DNA from: Lachnospiraceae bacterium
GTDB taxonomy: Bacteria > Bacillota > Clostridia > Lachnospirales > Lachnospiraceae
DNA: 64,000 nt
Reading direction: 5' to 3'
NCBI GenBank assembly: GCA_017468395.1
Contig: JAFUIR010000016.1
Location: 62,001 to 126,000, forward strand
Shown: positions 8,028-17,221 of the stretch, piece after piece
Layout of the letters: each line of letters opens with the position of its first letter
Numbering within the stretch: the first letter of the stretch is position 1
Translations under genes and position numbers: made by a program
Notes under the pieces: generated by a model
The model's input: only the letters and a program-made list of their open reading frames with translations
Told to the model about the DNA's origin: nothing
Database searches by the model: none

Positions 8028-8384
8028 ATGGATTTATCAGCTATCAGTGGAATTACATCCCTTGGAAATAATACAAATATAAATTCGGTAACAGATTTGA
8101 CAAAGACAGGGCTGCTGTCGGATGGTTTGATTTCTGAGAAGGCCAAAACAGAAGGCACCATGTTTGATTCTTTTTTGGATTCAGCCATCAACAATATTCA
8201 GACTACTAATGCGTATTTGTCTGATTATGAGAATGAAGAAATTAAATGGGCTTTGGGCGAGACGGAAAATACTCATGATTTGACCATCGCTTTGCAGAAA
8301 GCCTCTACAGCATTGCAGTATACGGTTGCAATCAGAGATAAAGTATTGGAAGCATATCAGACCATTATGAATATGCAGATTTAA
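8028..8384 (+). CDS. fliE: Flagellar hook-basal body protein FliE
   Basis: A 118-residue protein that links the MS-ring to the rod and is needed to open the export gate. The family's C-terminal pattern is visible: FDSFLDSAINNIQTTNAYLS, then HDLTIALQKASTALQYTVAIR and the terminal VLEAYQTIMNMQI. The first ~35 residues (Ser/Thr/Asn-rich) are a low-conservation export region. The start is supported by AAAGGAAAA. It lies between flgC and fliF. Confidence 0.95.
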   Translation: MDLSAISGITSLGNNTNINSVTDLTKTGLLSDGLISEKAKTEGTMFDSFLDSAINNIQTTNAYLSDYENEEIKWALGETENTHDLTIALQKASTALQYTVAIRDKVLEAYQTIMNMQI

Positions 8385-8414
8385 TGAGGAACGGATGAAT
8401 CGAGGAGAGGAAAC

Positions 8415-10007
8415 ATGCAGGAAAAAGCACAAGAACTGATTCAAAAGGTTCTGGAATGGTGGAATAAGTTTACATCCAAGCAAAAAACAATCATTGTGGT
8501 AATTGCGGCTGCAGTGGTGTTTACTTTTGCTATTTTGATATATGTATTTTCAAAACCCCAATATACCGTGTGGAGAACTTGCGAAAACACAACGGAAGCC
8601 GCGGAAATCCAGGCGATTCTGGATGATGCGGAGATTACATATGAAATATCTGAAAATGCACTGGTTATCAGTGTCTTAAACAGTCAGGTGTCACAGGCGC
8701 ATTTGGCGGTTGCATCGGCCGGTTATGTGCCGGATGCGTGGACTATTGACGATGTTACCAGCGGTGGTTTTTCTACCACGGAGGCAGACAAACAGCGCAG
8801 ATATGAAGTGTTTATGGAAGGACAGCTTGAGAAAGCCATTGAAACCCAGAACGCAGTGCGTAAAGCGGAAGTTTTGCTGGATATTCCTGACCAGTCGGGA
8901 ACGCTGATTGCCAGCGCAGAAGAAATTTCTGCATCCGTTACTTTGACTTTGCAGGATAAAATGACCACAGACCAGGCAGCAAATATTGCAAAGGCAATTG
9001 CTACCAGTTTGGGAACAGGTATTGAAAATATTACCATTGTAGACACGGATGCCAATTTGTTATACTCCGGTGAGGAAGATTATTCCGTATCCGGTGTGGC
9101 AAGTTCCATGCTTCAACTTAAAGACCAGGCAGAAGCACTGCTTGCTACCGACGTCAGAAAAGTGCTGATTGGAACCAAACAGTACGATTTAGTGGAAGTG
9201 GCAAGTAGTCTGGAAGTTGACTTTTCCAGTTACGAAGAGGCGGTTCACGAATATTCCGTACCTGAGGGCAAGGATCAGGGATATTATTCCCATTCCTACG
9301 AGTACGAATCGGAAAATTCCGGCGCCAGCGGTGGCGTTCCCGGAACAGATTCCAATGATGAAAACGGTTATTTGTGGCAGACCGGAGAAAACAGCGAATC
9401 GACGGTGTCTGAGAGAGAACATGATTATCTCGTAAATGAGATGATGAGAAATACCATTACCTCTCCCGGTGTTATTAAATATGAGAAATCTTCCATGTCT
9501 ATTTCTGCAATCAGTTATCGTGTGATTAAGGAAGAGGACGTGAAGAGACAGGGGCTTTTGGCAGGACTTTCCTGGGAAGAATATAAGTTGGCAAACAATA
9601 AAATTGTGAAACTTGAAGTAGACCAGGAAATGTACAATGCAGTGGCAAATGCCACAAGAATTCCTGTGGAAAGCATTACTATTTTGGCATATGAGGAACC
9701 TTTGTTTGTAGATGAGGAAGGCTTGTCCGTAAACTCTACAGATGTTCTTTCCATTGTTTTGATTATCATTATTTTGGCACTGCTGGCAGTAGTTGTACTG
9801 AGAAGTATGGCAGGAAGAAAGGAAGTATCCGAGGAAGAGGAACTTTCTGTGGAAACTCTGCTCCAGTCTGCACCTGAACCTGAAATTGAAGATATTGAAT
9901 TGGAAGCAAAATCTGAGACCAGAAAGATGATTGAGAAATTCGTGGATGAGAATCCGGAAGCCGCTGCAAATCTGCTTAGAAACTGGTTGAATGAAGATTG
10001 GGGGTAA
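8415..10007 (+). CDS. fliF: Flagellar MS-ring protein FliF
   Basis: A 530-residue inner-membrane ring protein that templates the basal body and carries the FliG rotor. Membrane segments are at about residues 25-45 (IIVVIAAAVVFTFAILIYVF) and 445-463. Between them lie the ring-building RBM domains, including QRRYEVFMEGQLEKAIETQN and VRKAEVLLDIPDQS. The C-terminal cytoplasmic tail (NPEAAANLLRNWLNED) is the FliG-binding helix. A low-complexity acidic/Ser loop at roughly residues 295-340 is typical of the periplasmic insert. 9 nt separate it from fliG. Confidence 0.97.
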   Translation: MQEKAQELIQKVLEWWNKFTSKQKTIIVVIAAAVVFTFAILIYVFSKPQYTVWRTCENTTEAAEIQAILDDAEITYEISENALVISVLNSQVSQAHLAVASAGYVPDAWTIDDVTSGGFSTTEADKQRRYEVFMEGQLEKAIETQNAVRKAEVLLDIPDQSGTLIASAEEISASVTLTLQDKMTTDQAANIAKAIATSLGTGIENITIVDTDANLLYSGEEDYSVSGVASSMLQLKDQAEALLATDVRKVLIGTKQYDLVEVASSLEVDFSSYEEAVHEYSVPEGKDQGYYSHSYEYESENSGASGGVPGTDSNDENGYLWQTGENSESTVSEREHDYLVNEMMRNTITSPGVIKYEKSSMSISAISYRVIKEEDVKRQGLLAGLSWEEYKLANNKIVKLEVDQEMYNAVANATRIPVESITILAYEEPLFVDEEGLSVNSTDVLSIVLIIIILALLAVVVLRSMAGRKEVSEEEELSVETLLQSAPEPEIEDIELEAKSETRKMIEKFVDENPEAAANLLRNWLNEDWG

Positions 10008-10016
10008 TCTGCGTTT

Positions 10017-11030
10017 ATGAGAAGTTTTGATAACGGAATAAGCGGATTACAGAAAGCCGCAGTGTTACTTATTTCACTGGGACCGGAAAGATCCGCGGGA
10101 ATATTTAAACATTTAAAAGAAGAAGAAATCGAGGAACTGACTCTTGAAATTGCTAATACCAGAAGTGTAACACCGCAACTTAAAGAGGAAGTTATCAACG
10201 AGTTTTATGAAGTGTGTCTGGCACAGCAGTATATTGCCGAAGGCGGTATTACATATGCAAAAGAACTTTTGGAGAATGCACTTGGTTCGGAGAAAGCTAT
10301 CGAAGTTATCAGCAAACTGACAGCTTCCTTGCAGGTAAAACCTTTCGAGTTTATCAAGAAAGTGGATGCTACCCAGCTTTTGAACTTTATTCAGGACGAA
10401 CATCCCCAGACTATTGCCCTTATTTTGTCTTATATGTCTTCCGGACAGGCTGCGGTTATTATCGCATCCCTGCCTCCTGACAGACAGGCGGATGTCGCAA
10501 GACGTATTGCGGTTATGGACAGAACCAGCCCGGATGTTATCAAAGAGGTGGAAAAAGTGTTGGAATCCAAGTTTGCATCCCTGGTAAATCAGGATTACAC
10601 CATTATTGGTGGTGTGGATGCTGTTGTAGAAATCCTGAATACAGTAGACCGTGGTACAGAAAAACATATCATGGAAACTTTGGAAATCGAAGAGCCGGAA
10701 TTGGCAGACGAAATCCGCAAAAAGATGTTCGTATTCGAAGATATCCTGCTTTTGGACGACAGAGCTATCCAGCGTGTGCTGCGTGATGTTGACAATAACG
10801 ACCTTGCAGTTGCCCTTAAGAGTACAAACGAACAGGTTCAGACTGCGGTATTCAACAACATGTCCAAGCGTCTGGCTGTCATGATAAAAGAAGATATGGA
10901 ATTTATGGGTCCTGTCCGTATGAAGGACGTAGAAGAAGCACAGCAGAAGATTGTAAATATTATCAGAAAACTGGAAGATGCAGGAGAAATCGTTATTTCC
11001 AGAGGCGGAGGTGACGAGATCGTTGTCTAG
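10017..11030 (+). CDS. fliG: Flagellar motor switch protein FliG
   Basis: A 337-residue rotor protein that binds FliF with its N-terminal domain, FliM with its middle domain and MotA with its C-terminal domain. Visible signatures are GLQKAAVLLISLGPERSAGI at the N-terminus, the EHPQTIALILSYM motif of the middle domain, and the charged C-terminal torque helix region (FVFEDILLLDDRAIQRVLRD) ending VISRGGGDEIVV. The start follows GGGGGTAAT. Its last codons overlap the candidate TTG start of fliH. Confidence 0.97.
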   Translation: MRSFDNGISGLQKAAVLLISLGPERSAGIFKHLKEEEIEELTLEIANTRSVTPQLKEEVINEFYEVCLAQQYIAEGGITYAKELLENALGSEKAIEVISKLTASLQVKPFEFIKKVDATQLLNFIQDEHPQTIALILSYMSSGQAAVIIASLPPDRQADVARRIAVMDRTSPDVIKEVEKVLESKFASLVNQDYTIIGGVDAVVEILNTVDRGTEKHIMETLEIEEPELADEIRKKMFVFEDILLLDDRAIQRVLRDVDNNDLAVALKSTNEQVQTAVFNNMSKRLAVMIKEDMEFMGPVRMKDVEEAQQKIVNIIRKLEDAGEIVISRGGGDEIVV

Positions 11031-11874
11031 TAATTTGCTGAAACATCATTTCACCTATGTCAAGGATGATGACAAGCGTGTGATTGATACAAACGATTTG
11101 CTGGCCAAGAGAATAGAGGAACTGCGAAAGCAGGAGATGGTTGCTGCAGCAAAAGAGCAGGGGACATCGGAAGACGGATTTACCAGTGGCTTAAGTGCGG
11201 AGCATTTGGGTGTTTTGCTGGCAGATGAAGAGGATTTGCAGAATTTGCAGGAAGAAGCGGCAGAGCCGGCTGTGCCGCTTCCTACACCGGAAGAACTGAT
11301 GCAGAATGCACTGGCTGAAATTGAACAGATGAAGCAGGAGGCAGCCGCGCAGTTGGAGGCAGAGCGCCGCAAAGTCTTGGAAGAAGCAAAAAATGCCGGA
11401 TTTGCGGAAGGCGTGGAAAATGCACAAAGGCAGTACCGCGAAAAGGAAGCGGCTTTAGAAAAAAGAGCTGCGCAGTTGGAGCAGGACTATCAGAAACTGG
11501 TTGCCGAACTGGAACCGGAGTTTATTGATACGCTGACAGGCATTTATGAACATATTTTCCGTGTGGATTTGGGAAAATACCGGGAAGTACTTATACACTT
11601 AATCAGTTCTGCCATCCGTAAGGCAGAGGGCTGCAAGGAATTTGTGGTACGGGTATCCGGGGAGGATTACCCCTATGTCAGCATGCAGAAAAAACAACTT
11701 CAAAGCGCCGTGAATCTGCCCGGAAGTGTTGTGGAAGTTGTGGAAGATTTAAATCTTGGACGTAACGAATGTATGATAGAAACAGGCACAGGCATTTTTG
11801 ACTGCAGTCTGGGAACAGAGTTAGAAGAACTATCGGGTAAACTGAAATTGTTATCTTATGAAAGGCCGGAATGA
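11023..11874 (+). CDS. fliH: Flagellar export ATPase regulator FliH (TTG start)
   Basis: A stator-like subunit that binds FliI and tethers it to the C-ring. I place the start at TTG 11023, giving MSSNLLKHHFTYVKDDDKRV (283 aa), because GGAGG at 11007-11011 precedes it; this overlaps fliG by 8 nt. An ATG at 10978 would lie deep inside fliG without an RBS. The central region (about 90-170) is a Glu/Gln/Ala-rich coiled coil typical of FliH, and the C-terminal globular domain begins LEPEFIDTLTGIYEHIFRVD. A 6-bp hairpin CCGGAA/TTCCGG spans its stop codon just before fliI. Confidence 0.88.
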   Translation: MSSNLLKHHFTYVKDDDKRVIDTNDLLAKRIEELRKQEMVAAAKEQGTSEDGFTSGLSAEHLGVLLADEEDLQNLQEEAAEPAVPLPTPEELMQNALAEIEQMKQEAAAQLEAERRKVLEEAKNAGFAEGVENAQRQYREKEAALEKRAAQLEQDYQKLVAELEPEFIDTLTGIYEHIFRVDLGKYREVLIHLISSAIRKAEGCKEFVVRVSGEDYPYVSMQKKQLQSAVNLPGSVVEVVEDLNLGRNECMIETGTGIFDCSLGTELEELSGKLKLLSYERPE

Positions 11875-11892
11875 ACTTCCGGGTGAAGTAGA

Positions 11893-13212
11893 TTGGACAC
11901 ACTGAAGATAGATTTTTCAAAGTACAATAAAATAAAAGAACAGAATTATTTTAGAAAATTGGGAAAAGTGGTAAACGTTGTGGGTCTTACAATGGAATCC
12001 GCAGGACCGGATGCAAAACTCGGAGATTTGTGCCGGATTTTTCCCGATGACGAAAATGCAAAACCTATTATGGCTGAAGTGGTGGGATTTAAGGACAGCA
12101 AAACCCTGCTGATGCCGTATGAATCTGTTGATGGGATTGGTTCGGGGTGCAAGGTGCTGGGCACCGGCAGCCCGCTTTTCGTAGAAGTGAGTGAGTCGCT
12201 GCTGGGTTGCACCTTGGATGGTCTGGGCAGACCTTCGGATGGACGCAGTATTACAAAGGGAAAGGCTTACTCTGTTGAGGCAAAGCCCCCTGACCCTATG
12301 AGCAGAGCTATTATTGACGAGATTTTGACACTGGGCGTTAAAGCGGTAGACGGACTTATTACTGTAGGAAAAGGACAACGTATCGGTATTTTTGCGGGTT
12401 CCGGTGTAGGTAAATCCACACTGATGGGTATGTTTGCAAGAAATACCAAAGCAGATGTCAATGTAATAGCACTTATCGGCGAACGTGGAAGAGAAGTTCG
12501 CGAATTTATAGAAAGAGACTTGGGCGAGGAAGGTATGAAGCGTTCCATTGTTGTGGTTGCCACTTCCGACAGACCGGCTCTTGAGAGAAAAAAAGCAGCG
12601 CAGACCGCCACGGCCATTGCGGAATATTTCCGGGATCAAGGGAAAGATGTATTGCTCATGATGGACTCTCTGACCAGATTCAGTATGGCACAAAGAGAGA
12701 TAGGGCTGGCCAGCGGAGAACCTCCCGTAACCAGAGGGTATCCCCCCAGTGTATACTCGGAGATGCCCAAACTTTTGGAGAGAGCGGGGCGCGCAGCGGG
12801 TGGTTCCATTACCGGTTTGTATACAGTACTTGTAGATGGTGATGATTTCAATGAACCTATTACCGATACTGCCAGAAGTATTTTGGACGGACATATTATG
12901 CTTAGCCGTAAATTGGGGCATAAAAACCATTATCCGGCCATAGATATACTGCAAAGCATCTCCAGATGTATGAGTCAGATTGTGGATAAAGACCACAAGA
13001 AATTGGCAGGACAACTGCGAAATGTTCTGGCTACTTACAATGAAGCCGAGGACTTGATTAATATCGGCGCCTACAAAGCGGGCAGCAATCCGAATATTGA
13101 TTATGCCATCGCAAAAATCAATGCGGTAAATGCGTTTCTTTGCCAGGATGTGGATGAAAAATACGACTATAATCAGGCATTGCAAATGTTAAAGGAATTG
13201 TTTGAGGAATAA
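11893..13212 (+). CDS. fliI: Flagellum-specific export ATPase FliI (TTG start)
   Basis: A 439-residue hexameric ATPase of the flagellar type III export apparatus, related to F1 beta. The Walker A motif is GIFAGSGVGKSTLMG, the conserved IGERGREVREFIERDLG follows, and Walker B is in DVLLMMDSLTRFSMAQREIG, with GEPPVTRGYPPSVYSEMPKL after it. The only start giving normal family length is TTG at 11893, with a weak upstream GTGAAG, so translation may depend on coupling to fliH 18 nt upstream. No irregularity in the catalytic residues. Confidence 0.96.
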   Translation: MDTLKIDFSKYNKIKEQNYFRKLGKVVNVVGLTMESAGPDAKLGDLCRIFPDDENAKPIMAEVVGFKDSKTLLMPYESVDGIGSGCKVLGTGSPLFVEVSESLLGCTLDGLGRPSDGRSITKGKAYSVEAKPPDPMSRAIIDEILTLGVKAVDGLITVGKGQRIGIFAGSGVGKSTLMGMFARNTKADVNVIALIGERGREVREFIERDLGEEGMKRSIVVVATSDRPALERKKAAQTATAIAEYFRDQGKDVLLMMDSLTRFSMAQREIGLASGEPPVTRGYPPSVYSEMPKLLERAGRAAGGSITGLYTVLVDGDDFNEPITDTARSILDGHIMLSRKLGHKNHYPAIDILQSISRCMSQIVDKDHKKLAGQLRNVLATYNEAEDLINIGAYKAGSNPNIDYAIAKINAVNAFLCQDVDEKYDYNQALQMLKELFEE

Positions 13213-13217
13213 AAAGC

Positions 13218-13670
13218 ATGGCCAAGTTTCGCTATAGAATGCAGAGCATTTTGGATATCAAACTGAAAATGGAAACTCAGGCAAAGCAGGAGTTTGCCAT
13301 GACCAAACTGGCGCTGGACGAGGAAGAGCAGAAATTAGAGGCTTTGTATCTCAGAAAAAGGGAATACGAAGCACAGGCTGCAAAACTGTTGCAGGGCGGT
13401 TTGTGTGTGCAGGATATCCGGGACAATAAAACGGCACTTTTGCGGATGGATGAATATATCAAGGAACAAAAGGTGCGCGTACAGATTGCTCAGGCTGCGG
13501 TGGAACGTGCAAGACAAAAACTGCAGCAGGTAATGCAGGAGAGAAAAACCCAGGAAACTTTGCGGGAAAAGGCTTTTGAAGAGTTTATGCAGGAAGAAAA
13601 CCGCAAAGAAAGTAAAGAAATAGATGAATTGACCAGTTATACTTACGGACAGAAAGCAGGTGAAGCATAA
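13218..13670 (+). CDS. fliJ: Flagellar export chaperone FliJ
   Basis: A 150-residue, nearly all-helical coiled-coil protein that inserts into the FliI ring like the gamma subunit of F1 and helps couple the proton motive force. It begins MAKFRYRMQSILDIKLKMET, the typical FliJ N-terminus, and continues as charged heptads to the end. It lies 5 nt after fliI and its stop codon overlaps the next ATG by one base (TAATG), suggesting translational coupling. Confidence 0.93.
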   Translation: MAKFRYRMQSILDIKLKMETQAKQEFAMTKLALDEEEQKLEALYLRKREYEAQAAKLLQGGLCVQDIRDNKTALLRMDEYIKEQKVRVQIAQAAVERARQKLQQVMQERKTQETLREKAFEEFMQEENRKESKEIDELTSYTYGQKAGEA

Positions 13671-14533
13671 TGGCTAGAGAGACAGAACTGCAATCAGCGG
13701 ATAGAAAAAAATTACAGGATGAGCGCAAAAAATTAAAACAGGAAGAAAAACGTCAGAAAAAAGAAGTGAAAAAGCGTGCGAGGGAAATTGCGGCCCAGGA
13801 GGCTTCTTTGGATGACGAAGAATCCAACGGAGTGTTTACTTTTTTTGCTACCGTGGCGATTGTTGTGGTTTGGCTTGGAATCATCTGTATTATCATCAAA
13901 TTGGATGTGGGTGGTTTTGGTTCCGGTGTGCTGCGTCCTATTTTGAAAGATGTCCCTGTGATTAATCTTATTTTGCCCGGCGAAAAAGTGCCTGTGGCAG
14001 ACGAGGATGCCATAAATAATCCGGAAGGCTACACTTTGGCAGAAGCGCTGGCTACCATTGACCAGTTAAAAGCAGAATTGGAGCAGGCGAAAAGCGGAAC
14101 CCTCAGCAAAGAGGAAGAAATTGCGCAGCTTCGGGCGGAAATCGTAAGATTGCAGGCTTTTGAAAGCAAGCAAATTGAGTTCCAGAGAATTCAGACGGAG
14201 TTTTATGAAGAGGTAATTTACGCAGAAAACGGTCCCGGGGAAGATGCGTACCGGAAGTATTATGAAGAAATGGACCCTGCTACCGCAGAGTATTTATACA
14301 AACAGGTTGTGACCCAGTTGGAAGAAAGCAAGGAAATACAGGATTATGCCAATGCCTATTCTTCCATGAAACCGAAACAGGCGGCAGGAATTTTTGAAGC
14401 CATGACAGACAATCTGGATTTGGTGGCCCGGATTCTCAGCGTTATGAATGCGGAAGAAAGAGGTGCCATTCTGGGTGTTATGGACCCGGAAGTTGCAGGA
14501 AAATTAACTAAAATTATGGATCCGGAGTCTTAA
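13670..14533 (+). CDS. MotE/YlxF-like flagellar protein with MgtE-N-type domain
   Basis: A 287-residue protein in the position of ylxF in Bacillus. It has a basic cytoplasmic N-terminal coiled coil (residues ~5-45), one membrane segment (FFATVAIVVVWLGIICIIIK, ~60-78), a second long coiled coil (~120-180), and a C-terminal helical-repeat domain (~210-285) with YSSMKPKQAAGIFEAM and ILSVMNAEERGAILGVMDPE, the MgtE-N-like fold found in MotE chaperones. In related systems this topology serves stator or rod/hook assembly; the exact job here is inferred. It ends the first tightly packed block, because a 117-nt gap follows. Confidence 0.75.
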   Translation: MARETELQSADRKKLQDERKKLKQEEKRQKKEVKKRAREIAAQEASLDDEESNGVFTFFATVAIVVVWLGIICIIIKLDVGGFGSGVLRPILKDVPVINLILPGEKVPVADEDAINNPEGYTLAEALATIDQLKAELEQAKSGTLSKEEEIAQLRAEIVRLQAFESKQIEFQRIQTEFYEEVIYAENGPGEDAYRKYYEEMDPATAEYLYKQVVTQLEESKEIQDYANAYSSMKPKQAAGIFEAMTDNLDLVARILSVMNAEERGAILGVMDPEVAGKLTKIMDPES

Positions 14534-14557
14534 GAAAACGGGCAGGCTTGCCGATAT
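14531..14557 (+). promoter_or_regulatory. Candidate sigma-D (sigma-28) promoter upstream of fliK
   Basis: TAAG (14531-14534), a 15-nt spacer and GCCGATAT (14550-14557). The -10 element matches the sigma-28/sigma-D consensus fully and the -35 matches 3 of 4 bases of TAAA. It lies in the only sizeable gap of the early operon and overlaps the stop of the upstream gene. It would transcribe fliK and everything downstream including sigD. Confidence 0.6.
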
Positions 14558-14599
14558 ATAAGTTAATCATAAGGTCCGTATAGGATTTTTGTGATAAAT

Positions 14600-14615
14600 G
14601 TTCTTTTAAAAGAAC
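14600..14615. promoter_or_regulatory. 16-bp perfect palindrome in the fliK leader
   Basis: GTTCTTTTAAAAGAAC is self-complementary over 16 bp and lies ~45 nt after the candidate sigma-D -10 and 35 nt before fliK. It could be an operator or an RNA hairpin. No T-run follows, so it is not a terminator. Confidence 0.4.
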
Positions 14616-14650
14616 GGGAACCTTGACAACTACAGAGAGGAGAAATGTGA

Positions 14651-15991
14651 ATGACTAGCACACCTGTAAGCAATGATGTCAGCGGCGTTATGCTGAATAT
14701 GGCATCACAAACTGTTCAAAAAGACAGAACAGAAAACAATTTCTCAGATGTGTTGCAGAAGCAGTCACAGCCCCAAAAGCAGGAAGAGGTAAAACCGGAG
14801 AAAAGCCAAGCGACTTCCCCTACCAAGGTAGAGAAATCTGCGGAAGGTAAAATCAAGGAAGAAGCAAGTGTGAAAACGGAGAAACCCCGGACGGAAACTT
14901 TGGAGGAAACTCAGGAAAAGGTAGTGGAAAATGCAGAAGAATTGGTAGGACAATTACTTGTGCAGATTGCCGAAGAACTTGGAATGAGCATGGAAGAAGT
15001 GGAAAATCTTTTGGGAGAAATGGGCATGCAACCCACAGATTTGCTGAGCAGTGAGAATCTGATGCAGTTTTTGGTGACCGCAGGAGGAGAAAGCGATAGT
15101 TTATCCCTGTTGACCAATGAAAAACTGTATGAGACATTCCAAAACCTGAACCGCACTTTGGAAGAAGGTTTGGAAGAAATCCAGAAACTGACCGGCATGG
15201 ACAGAGAAGAGATTGTAAAAATGGTTGAGCAGACAACTGATGATGCAATCCTACTTCCCAATGTGGAACTGAATGCAACAGATGAAGAGGATACCACGGG
15301 AAAAGAAACCGTGAAAACAACTGTTAAGCCGGAGACAGACAAAGAATTTACCGGCACACAGGAAAAAATCACAGTCGTAGCAGAAAAAGGACAAAGTGAG
15401 AACGCCAAAGGCGGGGAAACAAACTTGATGAACAACGGTCACAATGCTTTTGCACAGAATCTGATGAATCAACAGATGGTTGCAAATCTTGAAAACGTAA
15501 TTCCTACAGAAAGTTATTTCTCGGCGGATACAGAAATGATTATGAACCAGATTATGGATTTCATGAAAGTGAATGTAGGCGATGGCCTGACACAACTGGA
15601 GATGCAGTTGCATCCTGAAAGTCTCGGCACCTTGCAAATCCATCTTGCTTCAAAAGACGGCGTGATTACAGCACAGTTTACAACAGAAAATGAAGTTGTG
15701 AAAGAGGTGCTTGAAAACCAGATGGTTCAACTGAAAGAGACCTTTAAAGAACAGGGAATTAAAGTTGAGGCTATTGAAGTTTCCGTACAGACAAACAGGT
15801 TTGACAGAAATCTTGAGCAGGGCAGACAAAACCAGCCCGGTGAAAGCAATGATGCAAAACCTCAGACAAAAGTCAGAAGATTAAACTTAAAAGATCTGGA
15901 AGACCTTGAAACAGTAGAACTGGAAGAGGAAGAGCGTCTGGCGGCGGAAATGATGGTTGAAAACGGAAGTACAGTAGATTATACAGCCTGA
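14651..15991 (+). CDS. fliK: Flagellar hook-length control protein FliK
   Basis: A 446-residue secreted ruler that sets hook length and triggers the switch from hook to filament export by acting on FlhB. Residues 1-~300 are low-complexity, rich in Glu/Lys/Thr/Gln, as expected for the unfolded ruler part. The C-terminal Flg_hook domain is clear around DGLTQLEMQLHPESLGTLQI and EVVKEVLENQMVQLKETFKE. A short acidic tail follows. The RBS AGAGAGGAG lies before the ATG at 14651. It opens the second, hook-gene block behind the candidate sigma-D promoter. Confidence 0.93.
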   Translation: MTSTPVSNDVSGVMLNMASQTVQKDRTENNFSDVLQKQSQPQKQEEVKPEKSQATSPTKVEKSAEGKIKEEASVKTEKPRTETLEETQEKVVENAEELVGQLLVQIAEELGMSMEEVENLLGEMGMQPTDLLSSENLMQFLVTAGGESDSLSLLTNEKLYETFQNLNRTLEEGLEEIQKLTGMDREEIVKMVEQTTDDAILLPNVELNATDEEDTTGKETVKTTVKPETDKEFTGTQEKITVVAEKGQSENAKGGETNLMNNGHNAFAQNLMNQQMVANLENVIPTESYFSADTEMIMNQIMDFMKVNVGDGLTQLEMQLHPESLGTLQIHLASKDGVITAQFTTENEVVKEVLENQMVQLKETFKEQGIKVEAIEVSVQTNRFDRNLEQGRQNQPGESNDAKPQTKVRRLNLKDLEDLETVELEEEERLAAEMMVENGSTVDYTA

Positions 15992-16014
15992 TATGCAGGC
16001 GGAAAGGAGGAGAC

Positions 16015-16737
16015 ATGGCGTTAATTCAACAAGTTGTAGACGGACAATTTGTGGAAAGTTCATCACAGGCATCCCTTGCGGCATCTTCCGCTTCCGGCAG
16101 TAACGGAATGGATAAAGAAGCATTTTTGCAGCTTCTGGTTGCACAGATGAAATATCAGGATCCTTTGCAGCCTACTTCCAATACAGAGTATATTTCCCAG
16201 TATGCACAGTTTTCACAGGTAGAATCATTGCAGAATATGAGTGCCAGCATGGATTTACAGAGAGCATCGGCAATGGTTGGTCAGGAAGTATATGTCCAGA
16301 CTACCGGTAAAAACGGTGAAGATACTTTGATACAGGGTAAAGTAGAGTATGTGGTATTTGAAAACGGAAAACCTTATCTGGCAATCAATGAATCTTTATA
16401 TTCACTGGATGATTTGTATACCATTTCCGATAAAGATTATCTGGCGGCTTATGATAAGGGAACAGAGTGGGTAACCAAGTTAAACAAACTTCCCAGCGTA
16501 CATAACATCGGTATTGTTTCTGACGGAGACACCATTGATGAACTGAAAGCAACTTACGATAGCATGAATGATTACGAAAAAACATTTATTGCTTCTGAAA
16601 AAGTAACGGCTTTGAACGAGTATGTAGCAAAATTGGATGAACTTAGAAAGTTAGCCAAGGAGAATGCGGAGAATAACGCAGAGGAAAACGGAAACCCGGG
16701 CGACACGGATGGAGCAGGTGAGGAAAATGAGAGTTAA
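16015..16737 (+). CDS. flgD: Flagellar hook-capping protein FlgD
   Basis: A 240-residue scaffold protein that caps the growing hook. The family core is MDKEAFLQLLVAQMKYQDPL followed by NTEYISQYAQFSQVESLQNM. After the ~70-150 beta region the protein has an extra helical, Asn/Glu/Ala-rich C-terminus (from about residue 165) in place of a longer FlgD/Fn3 pair, so it differs from enterobacterial FlgD. A strong AAAGGAGGAG precedes the ATG. Its 3' end overlaps the next start by 11 nt. Confidence 0.92.
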   Translation: MALIQQVVDGQFVESSSQASLAASSASGSNGMDKEAFLQLLVAQMKYQDPLQPTSNTEYISQYAQFSQVESLQNMSASMDLQRASAMVGQEVYVQTTGKNGEDTLIQGKVEYVVFENGKPYLAINESLYSLDDLYTISDKDYLAAYDKGTEWVTKLNKLPSVHNIGIVSDGDTIDELKATYDSMNDYEKTFIASEKVTALNEYVAKLDELRKLAKENAENNAEENGNPGDTDGAGEENES

Positions 16738-17134
16738 TAACGGAAATTTTCTCTCCATAGAACAACTTCAGGACCAATACTTAAACCAAACCAATGCAAG
16801 CAGAAAAGTAGAAAGTGCGCAGATATCTTTCAGGGATGTTTTGGAGGCAAAGACAGTTTCGGAAGGCACTTTGCAGGCCGGAAGCCTTAAATTTTCCAAA
16901 CATGCGGTAAACAGATTGGCGGACAGACAGATTACTCTTTCGGCAAGTCAGATGGAGCGCTTGAGTAACGGGGCGAAGAAAGCGGGAGAGAAGGGAATTC
17001 AGGATTCCCTGGTTTTAATGGATCAGTTGGCATTTATAGTGAATGTACCCAATTCTACGGTAATCACGGCCATGGACCAGACAGAAACCTATGAAAATGT
17101 ATTTACCAACATTGACGGGGCAGTAATTATTTAG
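16727..17134 (+). CDS. Flagellar operon protein, TIGR02530 type
   Basis: A 135-residue protein of the small family found next to flgD and flgE in Firmicutes and spirochaetes. The family core is LKFSKHAVNRLADRQITLSA followed by AGEKGIQDSLVLMDQLAFIV and VPNSTVITAMDQ. Function is not established; its position between cap and hook genes suggests hook assembly. The start is ATG 16727 because GGTGAGGA precedes it and the protein then begins MRVNNGNFLSIEQLQDQYLN; longer frames lie inside flgD. Confidence 0.85.
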   Translation: MRVNNGNFLSIEQLQDQYLNQTNASRKVESAQISFRDVLEAKTVSEGTLQAGSLKFSKHAVNRLADRQITLSASQMERLSNGAKKAGEKGIQDSLVLMDQLAFIVNVPNSTVITAMDQTETYENVFTNIDGAVII

Positions 17135-17221
17135 CCGGACCTTTTAAGGAGGCTTACATTTCCTGACTGACAGAGGGAAATAAATCCGACATGTTGGACC
17201 TAAAACAGGAGGTCATTAATT

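Noticed and set aside
11917..13185. Long open frame on the minus strand across fliI (~420 codons)
   Set aside because: It mirrors the codon bias of fliI, has Cys/His/Phe-rich composition without any domain, and no RBS; fliI is certain.
16425..16440. Sigma-D -10-like CCGATAAA within flgD
   Set aside because: Inside coding sequence and without a TAAA-like -35 at the right spacing.
17150..17221. Separate promoter for flgE
   Set aside because: Only a weak TCCGACAT and no -35; a strong RBS explains high flgE translation.
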